DNA from: Tenodera sinensis
Taxonomy: Eukaryota; Arthropoda; Insecta; Mantodea; Mantidae
NCBI GenBank assembly: GCA_030765045.1
Contig: CM060967.1
Span: forward strand, 153,458,251-153,522,250
Reading direction: 5' to 3'
DNA: 64,000 bases
Of this stretch, positions 58,601 to 64,000 are shown in pieces; position 1 is the first letter of the stretch; every line of letters starts with the position of its first letter. Made by a program: the position numbers and the translations under genes. The notes under the pieces are model-generated. The model made no database searches and was not told the DNA's origin. It worked only from the letters and a program-made list of their open reading frames with translations.

Positions 58601-60556
58601 TAGTTCCAAAAAGACACATCAGTGACGCATTAAAACTTCTGAACATACAGGACAAAAGTATAAATTTCACAGTGGAAGTAGAAAAAGATAATAAATTACC
58701 ATTTTTAGATCTAAAATTAATCAAAAACAAGGATAGAATAAATTTCGGTATTCACAAAAAACCAACGCAGACAGACAACTACATAAAAGCTAACAGTTAC
58801 AATCCAAGAAGCCACAAACAAGCAATTTTCAATAGTTTAACACATAGATTGGTGAACATCCCTCTTTCAGCAGAAGAATATAAAACAGAATATTGCAAAA
58901 TAATTGAAATAGCACAAAAAAACGGCTTTCCCAAAGAATTAGTAGATAAAAAGGTAAAACAAGCAGAAAAGAAAAAATTATTAAAAGAAACTACAACTCT
59001 CACAGCAGCAAAAACAAAAATGATATTAAAAAAATTCAAATATCATCCATGGGCCTTTGATAAATTTAAAAAGGTGTTCAAGGAATACAACATTGAGCTA
59101 GCAGCAGTAAACCATTACTCCATAAAAAACCTACTACTTTCAAACATCAAAGATGCTATTCCACCTAACAAAAAACTCTGGCATATACCAAATTGAATGC
59201 AGTGATTGTAATGAAATATACATAGGAAAAACCAAAAGAAATTTAGAAATTAGATCCAAGGAACACGTTAGAAACATTAAGAGTAAACAATTAGAAAAAT
59301 CAGCGGTTGCATTTCACTTTTGGACAAAAAATCATGACATAAAGCTAGAACCGAAACTTCTTAAACACATAACCGGAAAACAAGAACTGTTCACATGGGA
59401 ACAAATCTTTATTTTAAAAAATAGAAACCGAGTATTTAATTTCGACATTCCTCAGAGAGACATTTTCAGTAAGTTCATTGAACCGCCACCAGAAGAAACA
59501 CCAGAAGAAGCATCACCATCTGCACCATCAAACACCATGGAAACCCAGTTATTGTCCGGTTGATAATGGAGGAAAGTTACCTTCGAAACGCGTCCCGGAA
59601 AAATATGTTTTAAGTTTAAGAGGTAGAACTGGAACTTAAAAATTCAATGCCACAACTGGGCTTTGAACCACAGACCTTCCGCTTGCCGGGCGGACGCTCT
59701 AACCACTGAGCTATTGTGACAAACTGCCAGAATGGCATTAAATTCTCAAGCTAGTTCGTATTTCTCCTGGTAAACCACAAAGGCAGTCTCACATCAGAGA
59801 CAATTACCCCAATGGTGACTTACTATTGCAAGTACTTTATATCCCAGGATTAAATAACCTTCACACCAACAGTAAGTTTGTTGGCATAAATAAATAATAA
59901 TTACCATGTTGTAAGTGTTGTTCAGTGTTATTAATTAACTCACCTTTTAAATTAAATTAAAATAAAGGCCAATATCCTAAAATTACTGTAAAATCTCTTA
60001 AAAGTGTTGCAGAGGCACACAAATCCCTGGAGCAGAGTTGTACTAGTATAGTCAAACAATCCACTTCCCTCTTCCACTTCTAATGCTATTTTAAAAACCA
60101 AATTAGAACCTTTCACTCAAATCATCAATAATCAAATCCTTTAAGAGCTGGAATCACTCAATGTATTCATTGTTTTCATGGTTTACTTCCTAGGGACATT
60201 CCCAGGAAATGAACTCCAGGTACTTCAATAGAACTGCCCTTGCTCCTCCCCTTTTTATAAACAGGCTAACCATAGGCAAATAAGCACCATCCAATGAAAA
60301 ATAATGAACGCAAATATTTAACATAACTATCATAAATATCCATCATTACTGTGAGCTTTCTTAGTCTCATTATAAAAGTAGTAAGCTATGAAATACACGA
60401 GCATTAACTTACTGGCATAATGGGGAATGCTTGGTGCAGTATGGAACAAACGATGAATGCCATGTCCACAATAGCTCCGCACAACAGAAAAGCCATGGTT
60501 TTGTGCATGCTTTTGTATCACATTGCCGATTTCCCTGTATTTCTCTCCAGGACGCA
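52511..60556 (-). CDS. METAP1: Methionine aminopeptidase 1, 3' part (three exons visible)
   Basis: A type 1 cytosolic methionine aminopeptidase removes the initiator methionine from nascent proteins. Three exons join in phase: 60556-60413 ([40 protein letters not shown]), 54986-54921 ([19 protein letters not shown]) and 52677-52511 ([32 protein letters not shown], stop). Metal ligands present are the histidine in CGHGIH and the glutamates in FTIEPM and SAQFEH. The two aspartate ligands and the N-terminal zinc-finger region lie in exons upstream of this window's coverage. No stops or frameshifts interrupt the joined exons, so the gene looks intact. It is the only clear host gene here. Confidence 0.95.
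52738..52925. repeat. Family A fragment followed by a segment shared with 60590-60690
   Basis: 52738-52830 matches the family A middle (ATATCTTAAACATATGG, TTTAATCAAAATCATTA). 52828-52922 resembles 60595-60690 (GTGAAGCAAC, AAGCTTCACT, TATCTTAGTA and CAAGTCCTTGAA/CAAGTTCTTGAA). Confidence 0.5.
52940..54665 (-). pseudogene. LINE-3, I/R1/Jockey-like, truncated at both ends
   Basis: On the minus strand: FIIFINHLP and [14 protein letters not shown], an intact F-A-D-D reverse transcriptase site; the thumb [15 protein letters not shown]; RNase H with [10 protein letters not shown] and, further on, [20 protein letters not shown]; then the C-terminal zinc motif [18 protein letters not shown]. Several frameshifts and stops occur. 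It begins within the palm domain and ends before the normal ORF2 end, and it lies in the last METAP1 intron in the sense orientation. Fragments of the same family sit at 57045-57195 and 58020-58217. Confidence 0.8.
54921..54986 (-). CDS. METAP1: METAP1 66-bp internal exon
   Basis: The acceptor is TTTTGCAG and the donor is CAAG then GTGAGT. It encodes [19 protein letters not shown] plus ISQ; the glutamate in FTIEPM is a metal ligand. Entry and exit phases match both neighbours. Confidence 0.95.
55240..55548 (+). mobile_element. SINE-1, second copy
   Basis: Collinear with the body of 4778-5127 (GGAGGTCTGG, GTGCACTCAGCC, CCAACTGAGGGGCTACT, GCACTGACCA, GCCTGTGATGGGC, GTGGGGGATGCAG). The tRNA-like head is damaged. 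It lies in a METAP1 intron. Confidence 0.7.
55871..56090. repeat. Tandem repeat of about 124-bp period
   Basis: GAAATATGAATTATTATTTA starts at 55871 and again at 55995. Both units continue through TTGGTGTTTTTAAACACACA-type text to GGGCAATGTTT and (G/A)AGAGGT. The inverse complement of the unit start occurs near 59870-59915, beyond PLE-1. Confidence 0.75.
55996..56400. repeat. Inverted pair of tRNA-like cassettes (SINE-5)
   Basis: A minus-strand cassette (about 56210-56060) and a plus-strand cassette (about 56206-56400) face each other. Each contains a tRNA-like head with GTGGTTCAAATCCCGGCTAT and then a tail with TTTTTCAGTCCTGATTCCACC. The plus head (56279-56350) has a perfectly paired 7-bp acceptor-like stem, GCCATGG with CTATGGC, allowing one G-T. 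The T-arm is imperfect, which argues for a SINE rather than a working tRNA gene. Confidence 0.65.
56405..57040. other. No gene recognised
   Basis: It contains a 9-bp hairpin (CCTCTGATT / AATCAGAGG, 56868-56888). The GC-richer stretch 56600-57000 could be transposon-derived, but I cannot assign it. Confidence 0.35.
57045..57195 (+). repeat. LINE-3 family 3' end fragment
   Basis: It encodes [20 protein letters not shown], then [17 protein letters not shown] and a stop, followed by an AACAACAA tail. This is the 3' end that is missing from LINE-3 itself. Confidence 0.75.
57230..57890 (+). pseudogene. Mariner transposase fragment
   Basis: Degraded segments in order: HTAQQATLL in one frame; [14 protein letters not shown], which resembles the usual W-D-V-F-x-H-P-x-Y-S-P-D-L with loss of the catalytic region; [27 protein letters not shown]; and [11 protein letters not shown]. 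The order matches the C-terminal third of a mariner transposase of a different subfamily from the one at 792-1976. Confidence 0.6.
58020..58217 (+). repeat. LINE-3 family 3' end fragment
   Basis: It encodes [20 protein letters not shown], then after a stop [20 protein letters not shown] and IQH with a stop and a CAACAACA tail. It directly precedes PLE-1. Confidence 0.75.
58228..59563 (+). pseudogene. Penelope-like retroelement PLE-1 (reverse transcriptase plus GIY-YIG)
   Basis: The frame opens at about 58228 ([20 protein letters not shown]) and runs to 59196; a frameshift between about 59153 and 59190 leads into the second frame, which stops at 59563. The reverse transcriptase keeps [20 protein letters not shown] and [10 protein letters not shown] with both aspartates. 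The thumb is [20 protein letters not shown]. The GIY-YIG endonuclease is [20 protein letters not shown], then the arginine and glutamate of EIRSKEH. The 5' third is missing (truncated next to a LINE fragment), so the element cannot be autonomous. It lies in a METAP1 intron on the opposite strand. Apart from the truncation and one frameshift it is well preserved. Confidence 0.88.
59555..59599 (+). ncRNA. Hammerhead-ribozyme-like fold at the end of PLE-1
   Basis: Stem I: TCCGG (59555-59559) with CCGGA (59595-59599). Core strand 1: TTGATAA (59560-59566), where CTGATGA is canonical. Stem II: GGAGG (59568-59572) with CCTTC (59580-59584) over a 7-base loop, one G-T pair, one bulged T at 59567. Core strand 2: GAAA (59585-59588). 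Stem III: AC with GT over a 2-base loop, then C at 59594 as the expected cleavage residue. Minimal hammerheads with such a short stem III are known from Penelope-like elements. The two core changes would turn the C3-G8 pair into U-A. The fold overlaps the PLE stop codon. Activity is unproven. Confidence 0.6.
59600..59960 (-). repeat. SINE-5-like cassette joined to the 3' end of PLE-1
   Basis: The minus strand reads, from about 59920 down: TATTTATGCCAACAAACTTA, then GTCTCTGATGTGAGACTGCC, ACGAACTAGCTTGAGAATTT, a tRNA-like head AGCTCAGTGGTTAGAGCGTC with GGTTCAAAGCCCAG, then ATTGAATTTTTAAGTTCC. The same order occurs in the cassette at 56206-56400 and the tandem repeat at 55871. Confidence 0.6.
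60413..60556 (-). CDS. METAP1: METAP1 exon with the catalytic histidine region
   Basis: The acceptor is GTGTTACAG and the donor is CCA then GTAAGT. It encodes [20 protein letters not shown], then [20 protein letters not shown] and PSIPHYA. The histidine in CGHGIH is a metal ligand. It ends with one base of the next codon, completed by AA in the 54986 exon. Confidence 0.95.
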
Positions 60557-61129
60557 CTGTAACACGAACAAAGTTGGAATATAATAAAAAAACTGAAACT
60601 ATTAACAGTGAAGCAACGTAAATCTGTAAATATAACTTAGAGACTATAAGCTTCACTTATCTTAGTATCTGCTACAAGTTCTTGAAATCAAAGGCAGACA
60701 GCAGCTTCTAATTATCATTTGTATCATGCTGATATTCTAATAATCTTTAAGTTATTATTATACAGTATTATCCCGCTTTTATGTCCCAGCCATTCACGTT
60801 TTCCTGCCGTTTACAACAATTTTTTAAGGTCCCTTCAATCTTCCTATACTCATAATGTATTACAATCCCGGCATTTATGTTTGTGAGATTTTAATTTCCC
60901 GCCATATACACCACGTCTCATCGAGTTCTAACACAAAGCAATATGGCATTAGACCATATGATCGTTGGTTATAACCAAGTCATGACATTCAAAGAACTTT
61001 AGTCTCAACCGTCGGCCATAGTTACTTGATATCTGTGAGTGTGCTAATTCTGGAGACACTGATATTTGCACTATCTTGTGTTACCAGTTGCAATTCAATT
61101 CCAAGTTCCGTTCTATCACAGTCGCAGAA

Positions 61130-62585
61130 ATGGAGAAGAAAAGGAAGAGGAAGTCTTTTTCCATTGAAGAAAACTTAAAATTCTGGAAAAAGCTGACTCC
61201 TTCTGTGGAACACGTGTTCGACTAGCACGGGAGTTGAATATAAGTGTCTTGACATTGAACACTATAATAAACAACATTCTAAATCAGCAAGTGCTTCGGA
61301 GTGTGGAGCTCATGCAAAGAAGAGGAAGTACGTTAGTTACTCAAAATATGACAAACTCAAGCAAATAGTGAGAAGTTGGTTCAAAACGACGAGAGCAGCA
61401 AATATTCCAATCAATGGAGTACTGTTACGAGAAGACACTTCATGTGGCAACTATGCTGGGAATAGACGATTTTACTGCATTGAATGGGTGGTTAGACTGC
61501 TTCAAGAAATGTTACAATGTAACATACAAAACTGTGTGTGGCAAAAATGGAAAGCTTCCAGAACTGTTAAAGAATTATGATCCAAATTATGTATTCAACA
61601 TAGATGAAACTGGGTTGTTTTTTAACGTTCTGCCCAACAAGACACTGGCGTTTAAAGAAAACAAATGTTATGGCAGTAAGTACAGCAAAATGAGGCTTAC
61701 TGTTATGTTGGGAGCCAATGCAGATGGCTCTGAAAGGATTCAACCATTTGTAATTGTTAAATCAAGAAAACCTCAATGATTCAAAAATGTCCGTTCCCTG
61801 CCCATGTCATATGATGCCCATAAGAAGGCATGGATGACCTCCGATATATTCTGGAAGCAGCTTTCTGCACTTGAGGCCAGAATGGGTGCACAGAACAGGA
61901 AGATTCTGCTCTTCATTGACCGCTGTCCTGCTCATCCTGTTGACGTGCATTTGAGAAATGTGCAGTTGGAGTTCCTGCCAGCAAGCTGCACCAGTAGACT
62001 GCAACCCCTAGATCTAGGAATTATTCATTCCTTCAAGTCAGCCTACAGAAAGGGTGTGGTGCAGTGCATACTGAATGCAATGGATGCCAGTGGAGACCTT
62101 TCTGTCTTCAGGATTTCTGTTTGATCCCTCCACTACACTGCGAAAGCATGGAAAGACGTCATGCAATCTACAATTGCCAACTGCTTTCGCAAAGGAGAGT
62201 TCTTCAAAACAGAAAATGTGCAGACTGAAGAAGAGGAAGAAGATATCAACTCCCTTTTGACCATATGGGATGCTTTGCAGCCAGACTGTAGTGTCCTGAC
62301 TGACTTCATGGCAGTTGATGAAGCACTGGTAACCACCGAGGAGAAGTCCTTGGAAGATTTTGTTAATTAGCATACTGCAGTGGACTCAGACAGCAATGAA
62401 GATGAAAATGACAGTGTGGTGCCAACAAGTGCTGAGGCGAGTGCAGCTTTGGAAGTACTGCAAAAATAGCTTTCATCGGTAGAAGGAGGTGAAAAAACTT
62501 TGAAAAACTTTATGAACTTGAACACCAAATGGTGGAAATTAGATCAAAACAAAAATCAATTTTGGACTACTTCAAGAAGAGTTAG
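61130..62585 (+). pseudogene. Tigger/pogo transposase pseudogene
   Basis: It starts MEKKRKRKSFSIEENLKI at 61130 and shifts frame to KADSFCGTRVRLARELNI, together a CENP-B-type DNA-binding domain. The DDE domain has VFNIDETGLFFNVLPNKT, ILLFIDRCPAHP and TSRLQPLDLGIIHSF; the last two aspartates are 31 positions apart, usual for this group. Stops or frame changes occur near 61205, 61430, 61780 and 62122. The C-terminus is acidic and ends KQKSILDYFKKS, stop at 62585. Q-K-S-I-L-D-Y-F fits the PCNA-interacting (PIP) consensus, a feature reported for Drosophila pogo. Confidence 0.87.
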
Positions 62586-62615
62586 GTGTTCTTGATTGAA
62601 CTGTATAATAGTTAA
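62381..62615 (+). repeat. Segmental duplication in Tigger, copy 1
   Basis: It covers the acidic tail, the PIP-like end and the stop codon of the transposase, to CTGTATAATAGTTAA. Copy 2 is at 63379-63595. Confidence 0.92.
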
Positions 62616-63378
62616 GGGGACAAGGTAGTGATTCGTACACGACTTCAGTATTTCAAAACATAACTTTAGTTGAGGATATCTAAGCTTCTACTGCTCAGAT
62701 CAAAATTTAACTTGGGATGAATATTTAGTGATTCATTTTGATTACATTCATATAGAGAACATCAAAACAATTATTTAAAATGGGCATGTAATAAGGCAAA
62801 AACTGATAACATGTTTTTGAAAAAATATAATATATGTAGTACTAACGGTACAAATTCCTTCTACAACATTCAAGTATATGTGTTGAAACTTTTGTAGTGC
62901 ACTAGGCAATGTGTATTCATAACTGTTAACCTAAATTTACTTAAATATCTCTGGCTATATTCAAAAGAAAAAATATTTAACTTTTGTAAAATAAAAAAAT
63001 AATTTTTTTTGCACAAATATATTTTTTTAAATTTTATGTTTTGGATTTTTCCAATAACAACGGGTTACGTTTGTAGAGTATATGCTTCTGGAACTACTGT
63101 AAAATTTTCATTCAAATGGGTTCAGTGGTTTTGAAAAAAAATGTACCTGAGTTTGAAAAATGTCAAGTTACAGAAAACTACGTTTAAAGAAAAGTGTGTC
63201 ATCTCTGAAGCCCTCTTTACCCAGCACTCCGCCATATTTAAATGGGGGTAATTTAAAGCCTTAAATGTGCCGGTACCCTTACAATATATATATATATCAT
63301 TTTGAAGAGGAAAGTTTCTACTTTTTTTAAAGATGAAAAACAAAAAATTGACTTTTTGAGCCCATATCACTACCTGGG
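62616..63378. other. AT-rich insert between the two Tigger duplicate segments
   Basis: 763 bp with ends that share an inverted AGGTAGTGAT (left about 62624-62633, right about 63367-63376). No coding potential. It may be a MITE, but no target duplication other than the long segmental copies is visible. Confidence 0.55.
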
Positions 63379-63595
63379 TGGACTCAAGACAGCAATGAAA
63401 ATGAAAATGATAGTGTGGTGCCAACAAATGCTGAGGCAAGTGCAGCTTTGGAAGTACTGCAAAAATAGCTTTCATCGGTAGTAGGGGGTGAAAAAACTTT
63501 GAAAAACTTTATGAACTTGAAAACCAAAACCAAAATCAATTTTGGACTACTTCAAGAAGAGTTAGGTGTTCTTGACTGAACTGTATAATGGTTAA
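63379..63595 (+). repeat. Segmental duplication in Tigger, copy 2
   Basis: About 90-95 percent similar to 62381-62615 by eye, lacking a stretch of about 18 bp in the tail. The PIP-like glutamine is replaced by proline here (PKSILDYFKKS). Confidence 0.9.
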
Positions 63596-64000
63596 ATAAA
63601 GTGATCCAAGTTTGACAGTTAAGTTTCCTATCATTATTGCAAAATTTGAACCCTTTGGTTGTCCTACAGACAAAATGCAAAATTTTTAATGTGTAGTGTG
63701 TGTAACTATAATAAATCCATACCCTTTCATCAGTAGCAATATAATAAAACTGGTTACTTGTTAATGGTACCTATGTGACATGTTACTATCTGTATATGCA
63801 GTGAAAAGGTAAGTGTTTTACAAAGTGCAATACATTTCAGTTAATATTTTTACAACCATTACACATTACAAATTTGTTGAGTTGTCACCCATTTCCCCAA
63901 TTTACACTTTCCCCCATTTCGCACCATTTTTCCTCTAGTCCCCTGAAAAGTGTAAAAGAGGGGTAATACTGTATTTACAAAAGTTGGAATGTTTTTATAA

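Larger units (their letters stand above)
60763..63971 (+). mobile_element. Tigger/pogo transposon with complete ends
   Basis: The ends are CAGTATTATCCCGCTTTTAT (60763) and, read in reverse from 63971, CAGTATTACCCCTCTTTTAC; TA stands outside both (60761-60762 and 63972-63973). CAGT..CCC ends and TA duplication are typical of the pogo/Tigger group. At 3.2 kb it is longer than usual because of an insertion and a segmental duplication after the coding region. Confidence 0.9.

Noticed and set aside
60600..64000. Further upstream METAP1 exons
   Set aside because: I looked for the aspartate-ligand exon and the zinc-finger exons on the minus strand and found none; they must lie beyond the window.

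Overview
The window is animal nuclear DNA, almost certainly from an arthropod and most likely an insect with a large, AT-rich, transposon-filled genome. I infer this from a spliced eukaryotic gene with GT-AG introns, several tRNA-derived SINE families, mariner, hAT, Tigger, Penelope and RNase H-bearing LINE relics, and long (AAT)n and (CA)n microsatellites. There are no bacterial operons, rRNAs or CRISPR arrays. Species and order cannot be fixed from what I can see.

Only one host gene is clear: the 3' part of METAP1 (methionine aminopeptidase 1) on the minus strand. Its last three coding exons lie at 60413-60556, 54921-54986 and 52511-52677, with matching splice phases, and carry three of the five metal-binding residues. 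Its two visible introns (5.4 kb and 2.2 kb) are filled with Penelope, LINE, mariner and SINE debris. A second possible exon (43361-43509, minus) is protein-like but unidentified.

Layout. 0-5 kb: a mariner with TA duplications (792-1976); an RTE-type LINE 3' end inserted in a repeat of 'family A' (3122-3562); a SINE. 5-15 kb: mostly unassigned sequence and family A copies. 15-20 kb: a nest in which a SINE sits inside an unclassified inverted-repeat transposon, itself inside a hAT element (15230-19281). 20-31 kb: SINEs, family A, a 290-bp (AAT)n tract and a relic of an unnamed arthropod transposon protein (27990-28960). 31-38 kb: two hAT deletion derivatives with terminal inverted repeats and 8-bp duplications (31488-32682, with a nested MITE; 33865-35226) and a TTAA-flanked transposon with perfect 22-bp inverted repeats (36399-37766). 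38-43 kb: a second Penelope relic, a mariner fragment, a complete family A unit and a tiny LINE insertion with a 16-bp duplication. 43.9-49.9 kb: a nearly full-length LINE of the I/R1/Jockey group (ORF1 with three zinc knuckles; ORF2 with endonuclease, reverse transcriptase and RNase H), broken by frameshifts. 50-51 kb: a mariner/Tc1-like relic with a 52-bp triplication. 52.5-60.6 kb: the METAP1 exons and intronic elements. 60.7-64 kb: a complete-ended Tigger/pogo element flanked by TA (60763-63971).

The most interesting points are a hammerhead-ribozyme-like fold overlapping the stop codon of a Penelope element (59555-59599), the TTAA transposon, the three-level nest at 15-19 kb, the 0.85-kb family A repeat that seems to seed microsatellites, a PCNA-binding-like motif at the end of the Tigger transposase, and a segmental duplication within that element.
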